From Luteimonas sp. 9C (GTDB lineage Bacteria > Pseudomonadota > Gammaproteobacteria > Xanthomonadales > Xanthomonadaceae), in contig NZ_LR733312.1 of assembly GCF_902506295.1 (NCBI RefSeq), forward strand, positions 2,557,169 to 2,621,168: a stretch of 64,000 bases of DNA, written 5' to 3'. Position numbers and translations under genes: made by a program. This document shows positions 10,397 through 18,220 of this stretch, piece after piece (the first letter of the stretch is position 1; the number at the start of each line of letters is the position of its first letter). A model generated the notes under the pieces. That model was given only the letters and a program-made list of their open reading frames with translations, was not told where the DNA came from and made no database searches.

Positions 10397-11388
10397 ATCT
10401 TCTCGTCACCGGCGGCGGCGGTTTCCTCGGCCAGGCGCTGTGCCGCGGCCTGGTCGAACGCGGCCATGCCGTCACCAGCTTCAACCGCGGCCACTACCCC
10501 GAGCTCGACGCGATCGGCGTGCACCAGATCCGCGGTGACCTCGCCGACGGGGATGCGGTACGGCACGCGGCCCGGGGCATGGACGCGATCTTCCACAACG
10601 CGGCCAAGGCCGGCGCCTGGGGCAGCTTTGAGAGCTATCACCAGGCCAACGTCGTCGGCACGCAGAACGTGCTCGATGCCTGCCGCGCGCATGGCATCGG
10701 CCGGCTGGTCTACACCTCCACGCCCAGCGTGACCCATCGGGCCACGCACCCGGTCGAAGGCGGCACCGCCGAGACCGTGCCCTACGGCGAGGACTTCAAG
10801 GCGCCGTACGCGACCACCAAGAAGATCGCCGAGCAGGCGGTGCTGGCGGCGAACGGCCCGGACCTCGCCACGGTCGCGCTGCGTCCGCGGCTGATCTGGG
10901 GGCCGGGCGACCAGCAACTGCTGCCGCGCCTGGCCGAGCGCGCGCGGGCCGGCCGGCTGCGCTTCGTCGGCGACGGCGAGAACCGCATCGACACCACGTA
11001 CATCGACAACGCCGCGCAGGCGCATTTCGATGCCTTCGCGCATCTGGCGCCGGGCGCCGCCTGCGCGGGTCGCGCGTACTTCATCAGCAACGGCGAGCCG
11101 ACGCCGGTGCGCGAGATCGTCAACGCGTTGCTGGCCGCCGCCGGCGCGCCGCAGGTCACGAAGACGATTCCGTTCGGCGCGGCGTATGCGATCGGCGCAA
11201 TCTGCGAATCGGTCTGGCCGCTGCTGCGTCTGAAGGGCGAGCCGCCGATGACGCGGTTTCTCGCCGAGCAGTTGAGCACCACGCACTGGTACGACATGGC
11301 GCCGGCCACCCGAGACTTCGGCTACGTGCCGCACGTGTCCCTTCACGAGGGACTCATTCGCCTGAAAAATTCTTGGACCGCTTCCTGA
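10393..11388 (+). CDS. oleD: OleD, NADPH-dependent 2-alkyl-3-oxoalkanoate reductase
   Basis: A 331-residue extended-SDR/3-beta-HSD-like protein. The glycine motif TGGGGFLG is at residues 6-13, the YTSTPSV strand carries the catalytic Ser/Thr region, and the catalytic YATTK (YxxxK) is near residue 138. In the olefin pathway OleD reduces the OleA product to the 2-alkyl-3-hydroxy acid used by OleC, and the coupling with oleC supports this assignment over a generic sterol dehydrogenase. The ATG at 10393 overlaps the oleC stop. Confidence 0.9.
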   Translation: MNLLVTGGGGFLGQALCRGLVERGHAVTSFNRGHYPELDAIGVHQIRGDLADGDAVRHAARGMDAIFHNAAKAGAWGSFESYHQANVVGTQNVLDACRAHGIGRLVYTSTPSVTHRATHPVEGGTAETVPYGEDFKAPYATTKKIAEQAVLAANGPDLATVALRPRLIWGPGDQQLLPRLAERARAGRLRFVGDGENRIDTTYIDNAAQAHFDAFAHLAPGAACAGRAYFISNGEPTPVREIVNALLAAAGAPQVTKTIPFGAAYAIGAICESVWPLLRLKGEPPMTRFLAEQLSTTHWYDMAPATRDFGYVPHVSLHEGLIRLKNSWTAS

Positions 11389-11460
11389 CCGTCACCTGAT
11401 CGCGACTCCGGCGGGCATAGGGTGGCCCCCGAACCGCTCACGGGAATCAGGAGACCACCC

Positions 11461-11619
11461 ATGCTTCGTTATGCCGTTATCTTTCTTGTCGTCGCCATCA
11501 TCGCCGGTGTCCTCGGCTTCAGTGGTGTCGCAGGCGCCGCCACCAACATCGCCTGGATTCTCTTCGTCGTGTTCCTGATTCTGGCGGTGATCTCGATGCT
11601 GCGTGGCCGTCGACCGTAA
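11461..11619 (+). CDS. DUF1328 small membrane protein
   Basis: A 52-residue, almost wholly hydrophobic peptide with two membrane helices separated by the [17 protein letters not shown] segment that marks DUF1328 (YtjA-type) proteins. It ends in a basic RGRRP tail. An AGGAG ribosome-binding site lies 7-8 bases before the ATG at 11461. Function is unknown; the family is often stress-induced. An intrinsic terminator 24 bases downstream makes it a self-contained unit. Confidence 0.9.
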   Translation: MLRYAVIFLVVAIIAGVLGFSGVAGAATNIAWILFVVFLILAVISMLRGRRP

Positions 11620-11642
11620 CGCCCGCACCTCGATGTGACGCG

Positions 11643-11670
11643 AAACGCCCGCCCTTTCGGCGGGCGTTTT
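11643..11670 (+). terminator. Rho-independent terminator after DUF1328 gene
   Basis: A stem AAACGCCCGCC / GGCGGGCGTTT with a short CTTTC loop that runs straight into TTTT. It ends transcription of the small DUF1328 gene and isolates it from ubiJ. Confidence 0.88.
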
Positions 11671-11757
11671 GCTGTGTGCCGCGGGCACCCGACGCACATG
11701 TCGGGTGCGCATGCGCGATGACGCCGGCCGTGCGGAATCGGCCGCTACAATGCGGCC

Positions 11758-12402
11758 ATGGCCGGACTCCTACCCTCTCCCTTCGCGGCGCTCAAGCCGA
11801 TCGCCGGACGCGCGCTCGAGACCGCGCTCAACCAGGCGCTCGCGCTGGATGCCGACACGCGCGCCGCGCTCGCCGGACTCGACGGGCAGCGCATCGCGCT
11901 GACCCTCGCCTCGCCCCCACTGGCGCTGGAACTGCGCGTCGACGGCGAGCGCCTGCGGGTCGGTCCGGTCGACGAGGCCGTCGAACCCGATCTCGCCGTG
12001 CGCACGACGATCGCCGGCGTGCTGTCGCAACTGCCGTTCCTGCGCCGCGACGATGCACCGCCGATCGGCAAGGTGCGGGTCTCGGGCGACGCCGAGCTCG
12101 CGCGCCGGTTGCAGACGCTCGCGGGGCGGTTCGATCCCGACTGGCAGAAGCCGTTCGTGGCGGTATTCGGCGAGGTCATCGGCGTGCAGGTCGCGAATGC
12201 GTTCGCGAGCGCGCTGCAGCAGGCGCAGGGCCTGGGGCGCACGCTGACCGAGAGCGCGGTGGACTACGTGACCGAGGAATCGCGCGACGTGCTCGGCCGC
12301 GACGAACTCGAGGCCTTCAACGACGACGTCGACGTGCTGCGCGACGATGTCGAGCGGCTCGCGGCGCGTGTGGCGCGCCTGTCGCGCGGTCCGTCCGCAT
12401 GA
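11758..12402 (+). CDS. ubiJ: Ubiquinone biosynthesis accessory factor UbiJ
   Basis: A 214-residue protein with an N-terminal SCP2 lipid-binding domain ([24 protein letters not shown]... to about residue 105). The C-terminal part is helical and acidic ([24 protein letters not shown]), the coiled-coil arrangement typical of UbiJ. It acts with UbiK in assembling the cytosolic Ubi metabolon and presenting the lipid intermediate. It overlaps ubiB by an ATGA, confirming the ubiquinone context. ubiE, often upstream of ubiJ, is not here. Confidence 0.9.
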   Translation: MAGLLPSPFAALKPIAGRALETALNQALALDADTRAALAGLDGQRIALTLASPPLALELRVDGERLRVGPVDEAVEPDLAVRTTIAGVLSQLPFLRRDDAPPIGKVRVSGDAELARRLQTLAGRFDPDWQKPFVAVFGEVIGVQVANAFASALQQAQGLGRTLTESAVDYVTEESRDVLGRDELEAFNDDVDVLRDDVERLAARVARLSRGPSA

Positions 12403-14087
12403 AGGGCGTGTTGCGTGCCTCGCGCATCGGCCGCGTGCTGTTGCGCTATCGCCTCGACGATCTCTTCGACGGCACGCCGGCCGAGCGCTGGCTCAAGCTC
12501 GCGCGCCCGTTCGTGCCGCGGGCCTCGGCCGACATCGCCGCGCAGTCGCGTGGGGCGCGCCTGCGTCTGGCGTTGCAGGAACTCGGGCCGATCTTCGTCA
12601 AGTTCGGGCAGATCCTTTCGACCCGTCGCGATCTCGTGCCGCCCGACATCGTCGACGATCTCGCCCTGCTGCAGGACCGCGTACTGCCGTTCGACGGCGC
12701 CCAGGCGCAGGCGATCATCGAGCGCGAGCTCGGCATGCCGATCGCGCAGGCGTTCGAGGCCTTCGACACCACGCCGCTCGCGTCGGCCTCGATCGCCCAG
12801 GTGCATGCGGCGACGCTGCCCGCCGACGACCGCAATCCGCGCCGCGAGGTCGTGGTCAAGGTGCTGCGCCCCACCATCGAGAAGCAGATCGCCGCCGACG
12901 TTGCGCTGCTGAAGAATCTCGCCGCGCTGGTCGACCGCACCCATCCCAACGCCGACAAGATCCGCCCGCGCGAAGTCGTGGCCGAGATCGAGAACACGCT
13001 GGCCGCCGAACTCGACCTGCAGCGCGAAGGAGCGAACGCCTCGGTGCTGCGCCGGTTCTGGACCGGCTCGCAGGATCTCTACGTGCCGGCGCCTGTGTGG
13101 GAACGCACGACGCAGCGCGTACTCACGCTGGAGCGCGTGCACGGCATTCCCAGCGACGACATCGTCGCGCTCGACGCCGCCGGCATCGACCGCAAGGCGC
13201 TCGCGGCCAAGGGCGTGCGCGTGTTCTACACGCAGGTGTTCCGCGACAACTTCTTCCACGCCGATGCGCACGCCGGCAACATCTGGGTGGCTCCGGACCG
13301 CAAGACCAATCCGCGCTTCATCGCGCTGGATTTCGGGATCATGGGCCAGCTCTCGCGCGAGGATCAGTACTACCTCGCCGAGAACTTCATGGCGATCTTC
13401 CGCCAGGACTACCGGCGCATCGCCGAGCTGCACATCCAGGCCGGCTGGATGCCCGGGCACATCCGCATCGACGAACTCGAAGCCGCCGTGCGTTCGGTCT
13501 GCGAGCCGTACTTCACCCGGCCGCTGTCGGAGATCTCGCTCGGCGAAGTGCTCGGCAAGCTGTTCCGCACCGCGCAGCGCTACCAGCTGACCCTGCAGCC
13601 GCAGTTGATCCTGCTGCAGAAGACGTTGCTGAGCATCGAGGGCATCGGTCGTCTGCTCGATCCCAAGCTCGACATCTGGGCCGTCGCCCGGCCGGTGCTC
13701 GAACGCATCCTCGTCGAGCGTTACAGCCCGCAGCGACTCGGCCGTGAATTCCGCGACCGTCTGCCGGAACTGATCACCCAGGCGCCGGACATGCCGCGCC
13801 TGCTGCACGGCTGGCTCAAGCAGCAGGTCGAAGGCCGCCACGAACTGCGCATGCGTTCCGACGATCTCGCCGCGCTCACCGCGACGATGCAGGGCATGCA
13901 GAAGCGCATGGTCGCCGCGATCCTCGGCGTCGGCCTGCTGATCGTCGCTGCGGTGCTGTACGCGCTGGAAGCGGGTGGCCCGAGTTTCGTCGGCCTGCCG
14001 GTCGCGACCTGGGTCGCCGGTGTCGGCGGGCTGTGGGCGCTGCTGGCGGCCTGGCCGCGGCGGTCGCCGGTGCATCTGCGGGATTGA
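12399..14087 (+). CDS. ubiB: Ubiquinone biosynthesis atypical kinase/ATPase UbiB
   Basis: A 562-residue ABC1/ADCK/UbiB family protein. The diagnostic [14 protein letters not shown] (KxGQ motif) is at about residues 68-81 and the Ala-rich nucleotide loop [12 protein letters not shown] follows. The kinase-like [12 protein letters not shown] and LDFGIMGQL motifs supply the catalytic Asp residues. Two C-terminal membrane helices ([20 protein letters not shown] and the final [12 protein letters not shown]) anchor it to the inner membrane. It is required for early ubiquinone synthesis steps. Coupled to ubiJ. Confidence 0.96.
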   Translation: MKGVLRASRIGRVLLRYRLDDLFDGTPAERWLKLARPFVPRASADIAAQSRGARLRLALQELGPIFVKFGQILSTRRDLVPPDIVDDLALLQDRVLPFDGAQAQAIIERELGMPIAQAFEAFDTTPLASASIAQVHAATLPADDRNPRREVVVKVLRPTIEKQIAADVALLKNLAALVDRTHPNADKIRPREVVAEIENTLAAELDLQREGANASVLRRFWTGSQDLYVPAPVWERTTQRVLTLERVHGIPSDDIVALDAAGIDRKALAAKGVRVFYTQVFRDNFFHADAHAGNIWVAPDRKTNPRFIALDFGIMGQLSREDQYYLAENFMAIFRQDYRRIAELHIQAGWMPGHIRIDELEAAVRSVCEPYFTRPLSEISLGEVLGKLFRTAQRYQLTLQPQLILLQKTLLSIEGIGRLLDPKLDIWAVARPVLERILVERYSPQRLGREFRDRLPELITQAPDMPRLLHGWLKQQVEGRHELRMRSDDLAALTATMQGMQKRMVAAILGVGLLIVAAVLYALEAGGPSFVGLPVATWVAGVGGLWALLAAWPRRSPVHLRD

Positions 14088-14098
14088 GCGCTCTGAAG

Positions 14099-14250
14099 CC
14101 CTCCCCCGTCTACGGGGGAGGGTGGGGTGGGGGCAATCCGTCAGCGCTGGCGATATCAGGATCGAGCGATGGATCGACGTGTCGCCCGGATCACTTCGAC
14201 GCGTGCGGAACGTTCGCCCCACCCAACCCTCCCCCGCACGCGGGGGAGGG
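14099..14250. repeat. Inverted pair of G/C-rich palindromic repeats
   Basis: Two copies of one element facing each other between convergent ubiB and sigma-factor genes. Each has a perfect 10-bp hairpin, CCCTCCCCCG-N4-CGGGGGAGGG (14099-14122 and 14227-14250), plus a G-rich flank of the type GGGTGGGGTGGGGGC on its inner side. The tail-to-tail arrangement resembles the paired REP/BIME elements of other bacteria. Transcription-terminating or mRNA-stabilising function is possible but not shown. Confidence 0.75.
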
Positions 14251-14251
14251 C

Positions 14252-15532
14252 TCAAGCGGACTCCTTCGTCCGACATTCCGTCGCACGCGTACCGAGCCAG
14301 TCCCGCTCGCGTGGATTGCGCGCCAGCGAGGCCGCGCGTTCGAACGCATCCGCCGCCTCCGCGTGCCGCCCGAGTTTCGCCAGCAGGTCGCCGCGCACGC
14401 CCGGCAGCAGGTGGTAGCCGGCCAGCGTGTCGTCGTCCGCCAGGGCGTCGACCAGCGGCAATGCCGCGGCGGGCCCTGCGGCCATGCCGATCGCGACCGC
14501 GCGGTTGAGCGCCACCACCGGCGATCCGGTCAGCGCCAGCAGATGTCCGTAGAGCGCTGCGATGCGCGCCCAGTCGGTCTCTCCGGCGCCGGACGCGCGC
14601 GCGTGGCAGGCGGCGATGGCGGCCTGCAGTTCATAGCCGCCCGGCGGCGCGGGGCCGCGCGCGGTCCGTGCCCGCGCCAGCGACGCGAGGCCGGTGTCGA
14701 TCAGTCCACGATCCCAGCGCGTGCGGTCCTGGTCGGGCAACAGCACCGGCCGACCGTTGGCATCGGTACGTGCAGCGAGCCGCGAGGCCTGCAGCGCCAT
14801 CAGTGCCAGCAGCGCATGCACGTCGGCTTCGCGCGGCATCAGCGTCGCCAGCACGCGCGCCAGCCGCAGGGCGTCGGCGCACAGGTCCGGCCGCGCCCAG
14901 TCGTCGCCGCTGCTCGCGGCATGACCTTCGTTGAACACCAGATACAGCACATGCAGGACCGCCGACAGGCGCGCCGGCAGATCGGCGCGCTGCGGCACTT
15001 CGAACGGTGTGCCGGCGTTCGCGATGGTCTTCTTGGCGCGGACGATGCGCTGGGCGATCGTCGCTTCGGGCACCAGAAACGCACGCGCGATCTCGTCCGT
15101 GGTCAGGCCGCCGACCAGGCGCAGCGTCAGCGCCACCTGCGATTCGAGCGTCAGCGCGGGATGGCAGGCGACGAACATCAGCCGCAGCACGTCGTCGCCG
15201 ATCACGTCGTCGAGTGTGTCCTGCGCGCGCGCATCGGATTCGCGCTGCGCCTGCTCGATCTCGCGTGCGAGTTCGGCGTGGTGCGCGTCGAGGCGCTGGC
15301 CACGTCGCAGACGGTCGATGCCGCGGTTACGCGCGGTGGTCATCAGCCACGCGCCCGGATTGTCGGGCAGGCCGTCCCGCGGCCAGCGTTCGAGCGCGGC
15401 GACCAGGGCGTCCTGGGCGAGCTCCTCGGCGAGGTCGAGATCGCGCACCACGCGCATCAGGCCGCCGATGATCTTCGGCACCTCGTCGCGCCAGAGCGTC
15501 TCGATCGTGCGGTGCAGGGCGGCCGTGTCCAT
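14252..15532 (-). CDS. ECF-type RNA polymerase sigma factor with C-terminal extension
   Basis: A 426-residue protein: sigma-70 region 2 (VVRDLDLAEELAQDALVAALERWP), region 4 (LTLESQVALTLRLVGGLTTDEIARAF) and a long helical C-terminal domain of about 230 residues with TPR-like character (LLAKLGRHAEAADAFERAASLARNPRERDWL). This layout belongs to the ECF42/SigJ-like group, whose extension takes part in activity control and which usually sits beside YCII/DGPF genes. Here two glyoxalase-fold genes lie upstream on the same strand instead. The ATG at 15532 starts the recognisable domain; one upstream ATG (15551) is possible. Confidence 0.9.
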   Translation of the reverse strand: MDTAALHRTIETLWRDEVPKIIGGLMRVVRDLDLAEELAQDALVAALERWPRDGLPDNPGAWLMTTARNRGIDRLRRGQRLDAHHAELAREIEQAQRESDARAQDTLDDVIGDDVLRLMFVACHPALTLESQVALTLRLVGGLTTDEIARAFLVPEATIAQRIVRAKKTIANAGTPFEVPQRADLPARLSAVLHVLYLVFNEGHAASSGDDWARPDLCADALRLARVLATLMPREADVHALLALMALQASRLAARTDANGRPVLLPDQDRTRWDRGLIDTGLASLARARTARGPAPPGGYELQAAIAACHARASGAGETDWARIAALYGHLLALTGSPVVALNRAVAIGMAAGPAAALPLVDALADDDTLAGYHLLPGVRGDLLAKLGRHAEAADAFERAASLARNPRERDWLGTRATECRTKESA

Positions 15533-15624
15533 GGGCGCCGATGACAGCATCCCGCACCCCGCCGGGCAAGCCGCACTGCGGCGCTGGCGTGCAACGCGCG
15601 GCGGCGACGTGCACGGGGCCGCGC

Positions 15625-16032
15625 TCACGCCGCGGAGAACGCGGCCGGATCCATGTACATCACTTCCCACAGCTGTCCGTCGGGATCCTCGAACGCGTGC
15701 TGGTACATGAAGCCGTGGTCGACCGGCGCGCCGGGCACCGTGCCGCCGGCGGCACGCGCCCGCGAGACGATCGCATCGACCGAGGCGCGGTCGGGCTGCG
15801 ACAGCGCGATGATCGCGCCGACATGGGCCGGCGCCCCCAGCGGCTTGCGGGTGAAGGTCTGGAAGAACGGGCGGACCAGCAGCATGACGAAGCTGTCTTC
15901 GCCGATGATCATCGCGGTCGCGTTGTCGTCGGTGAACCGCGGGTCGAAGGCGAAGCCGAGCGCGGTGAAGAACCGCACGCTGCGGTCGAGGTCTTCGACC
16001 GGGAGATTCACGTAGATCTGGGGACGGTGCAT
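15625..16032 (-). CDS. VOC (glyoxalase/bleomycin-resistance fold) protein
   Basis: A 135-residue protein with paired beta-alpha-beta modules: IYVNLPVEDLDRSVRFFTALGF at the start and AFEDPDGQLWEVMYMDP at the end, the conserved metal-site Glu lying in the last strand. Small VOC proteins of this kind bind or detoxify small molecules; no substrate can be inferred. It lies between the PhnB-like gene and the ECF sigma gene on one strand, suggesting cotranscription. Confidence 0.85.
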   Translation of the reverse strand: MHRPQIYVNLPVEDLDRSVRFFTALGFAFDPRFTDDNATAMIIGEDSFVMLLVRPFFQTFTRKPLGAPAHVGAIIALSQPDRASVDAIVSRARAAGGTVPGAPVDHGFMYQHAFEDPDGQLWEVMYMDPAAFSAA

Positions 16033-16067
16033 GGCGGGGTTCCTGTGCAGTGGACGAGGCGGACGAC

Positions 16068-16481
16068 TCAGCAGCCCTGTTTCGAACGCATGACCATCCA
16101 GCCGGTGCCGAAGCGGTCGACGACCATGCCGAACCGGTGCGCGAAGAAGGTGTCCGTCATCGCGACACGCACGTCGCCGCCTTCGGACAGCGCGGCGAAG
16201 ATGCGCTCGGCATCCGCGTCGGTGTCCACGCCCAGATTGACGAACGCGTGCGGCGCGGCCGGCAGCGGCATGCCCGGCGGCACGTCGGAGGCCATCAGGA
16301 ATTGCGCGCCGATCGGCAGATGGCCGTACATGATCCGCTCGGGTGCCGGCACCGCGCCGTCCGGCGGTGGCGGCCCGTCGGCATAGGACATCAGCATGAG
16401 CGCGCCGCCCAGCAGCGCGGCATAGGCCTGTAGGGCCTCCGCGCAGCGGCCGTCGAAATACAGGTAGGGATCGATACGCAT
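16068..16481 (-). CDS. PhnB-like VOC family protein
   Basis: A 137-residue protein starting MRIDPYLYFDGRCAEALQAY, the standard PhnB/YjdN-like opening. It continues through GHLPIGAQFLMASD and ends with DTFFAHRFGMVVDRFGTGWMV. The function of these proteins is unclear; they are VOC-fold relatives of 3-demethylubiquinone methyltransferase-like domains. First gene of the putative three-gene unit leading to the sigma factor. The start at 16481 replaces a longer frame with an arginine-rich leader. Confidence 0.87.
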   Translation of the reverse strand: MRIDPYLYFDGRCAEALQAYAALLGGALMLMSYADGPPPPDGAVPAPERIMYGHLPIGAQFLMASDVPPGMPLPAAPHAFVNLGVDTDADAERIFAALSEGGDVRVAMTDTFFAHRFGMVVDRFGTGWMVMRSKQGC

Positions 16482-16633
16482 CGGGGTGTCCTCGCAGGGC
16501 CGCCGGCGGGCGGTGTCACGGGTACGACGTTGCCGGATGCCGGAAATCGACATCGCGTCGCGCACCGCCCACACGAGGCCTTCCGCCGCCGCCCGTTACG
16601 CTGGCTGGTCCGTTCCGCACCGAGGAGACGCCG

Positions 16634-17458
16634 ATGCGCCGCCCCCTGATGTTGCTGTTGCCGCTTGCCCTGGCCGCCTGCGGCGGCTCCACGCCGCCGA
16701 ACCCTGCGGACGCGGCGCCGGCGCAGGCCGCTGCCGACGCCATTCCGGATGCGGCGCCGGCCGATCATGCGGCCACGCTCGAGGCCTACCACTGGCGTCT
16801 GCTCGAGGCGACCACCGGTCGCGGCGCCCGCATCGACGCGTTGCTCGACGGCGAGGGCGACGCCCTGCAGCTGGACTTCGCCGACGGCGGCCTGCGCGTG
16901 TCGAATGCCTGCAACCACATGGGTGCGAACGTGACGCTGGACGACGACCGTCTGACCGTCGACCAGGTGATCTCGACGCTGATGGCCTGCACCGATCCGC
17001 AGCTGACCGCGCGTGAGCGCGAGATCGGCCAGCGCCTGCCCGGCACGCACCGCGTCGCGCTGACCGCCGGCACGCCGCCCCGGCTCACGTTGCACCTGCA
17101 GACCGGCGATGTGCTCGCGTTCGAAGGCGCGCCGACGCCCGCCACCCGTTACGGCGGCGACGGCGAGACGGTGTTCCTCGAGGTCGCCCCCGAGCGCATG
17201 GCCTGCAGCCACCCGCTGATGCCCGACCATCGCTGCCTGCAGACGCGCGAGGTGCAGTACGACGACGAAGGCGTGCGTTCGCCGGGCGATGCCGAGTGGG
17301 CTCCGATGTACCAGGACATCGAAGGCTTCACGTTCGAGGACGGCGTGCGCACCGTGCTGCGCGTGCAGCGGTTCGACGTGACCGACCCACCGGCCGATGC
17401 GCCGTCGCAGGCGTATGTGCTGGACATGGTGGTGGAGTCGGAGCGCGTGGCGCGCTGA
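16634..17458 (+). CDS. META and DUF4377 domain lipoprotein
   Basis: A 274-residue lipoprotein with signal peptide and lipobox LAAC at residues 13-16 (mature start CGGST). A META/HslJ-like domain spans about residues 50-145 (YHWRLLEATTG, GLRVSNACNHMGANV, STLMACTD). A DUF4377 domain follows at about 160-270 (MACSHPLMPDHRCLQTREVQYDD). META domains are found in envelope proteins linked to heat shock, motility or antibiotic tolerance. Location: periplasm or outer membrane. It is divergent from the VOC/sigma unit. Confidence 0.85.
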   Translation: MRRPLMLLLPLALAACGGSTPPNPADAAPAQAAADAIPDAAPADHAATLEAYHWRLLEATTGRGARIDALLDGEGDALQLDFADGGLRVSNACNHMGANVTLDDDRLTVDQVISTLMACTDPQLTAREREIGQRLPGTHRVALTAGTPPRLTLHLQTGDVLAFEGAPTPATRYGGDGETVFLEVAPERMACSHPLMPDHRCLQTREVQYDDEGVRSPGDAEWAPMYQDIEGFTFEDGVRTVLRVQRFDVTDPPADAPSQAYVLDMVVESERVAR

Positions 17459-17504
17459 CGCGCGGCAGTCGGTCCTGGCGGCGACCTGCTGCCCGCACAC
17501 CGCC

Positions 17505-17523
17505 CCTCTCCCGGTGGGAGAGG
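17505..17523. other. Hairpin between convergent genes
   Basis: A perfect 8-bp stem, CCTCTCCC-GGT-GGGAGAGG, midway between two convergent stop codons. It has no T run, so it may act as a bidirectional mRNA 3' barrier rather than a classical terminator. Confidence 0.4.
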
Positions 17524-17580
17524 AGCGATCCGTTTCATGCGACGTGACGGCGACGATAGCAGTCGCAACGCCGACCAGGA

Positions 17581-18198
17581 TCAGGGCTTGGCCGCCTCCG
17601 GATGCAGCGCGTAGCTGCCCCAGGTCGTGGTTTCGGCCAGCACGTGGCCCTGCACCGCACGCAGCACGTCGTTCGCGGTGAAGCGCTCGGGCACGTCGAG
17701 CGTCGCGACGTCGAGCGCGAACAGCCGGAAGAAGTAGCGGTGCGTGCGCAGGTCGTTCGGCGGCGGATACGGGCCGTCGTAGCCGAACCAGTCGCCGGCC
17801 AGATCCTTGTCGCCGGCGAACCAGCCGGTGTAGTCGTTGAGGCCCTGGCGGGCGCCGTCGGGACCCGGCGGCCGGCGCTTGCCGCCCTGGGTCACGCCAT
17901 CGCTGGCGCTGCCTTCGGCGATCGTGCGCAGGCCGGCCGGCAGATCGACGACCGCCCAGTGCACGAAGGAGCCGCGCGGGTGTTCGACCGGAATCTCGAC
18001 GCCGGCCTTGCCGACGAGTGACGGATCGGTCGGCGCGTCGGGATCCAGGCACAGCAGCGCGAAGGACTGCGTGCCGGCGGGCACGTCGTCCCAGGCGAGA
18101 TGCGGATTGCGGTTGCCGCCGAAGCCGTCGGCGGTGCCGACGGCGAACGTGGCCGCGATCGGCTGACCGTGTTCGAAACTGTCGCTGTGGAGTCGCAT
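17581..18198 (-). CDS. YbhB/YbcL family PEBP-like protein
   Basis: A 205-residue phosphatidylethanolamine-binding-protein fold, cytoplasmic (no signal peptide). Signatures include NPHLAWDDVPAGTQSFALLCLDPDAP and HWAVVDLPAG, which form the anion-binding pocket, and the late GPYPPPNDLRTHRYFFRLFALDV. The bacterial function is not known despite the Raf-kinase-inhibitor-like label. Followed 22 bases downstream by a hydrolase-like fusion gene's stop, but both are read leftward as separate units. Confidence 0.92.
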   Translation of the reverse strand: MRLHSDSFEHGQPIAATFAVGTADGFGGNRNPHLAWDDVPAGTQSFALLCLDPDAPTDPSLVGKAGVEIPVEHPRGSFVHWAVVDLPAGLRTIAEGSASDGVTQGGKRRPPGPDGARQGLNDYTGWFAGDKDLAGDWFGYDGPYPPPNDLRTHRYFFRLFALDVATLDVPERFTANDVLRAVQGHVLAETTTWGSYALHPEAAKP

Positions 18199-18220
18199 GG
18201 TGTCTCCGCAAAAAAGAGGA

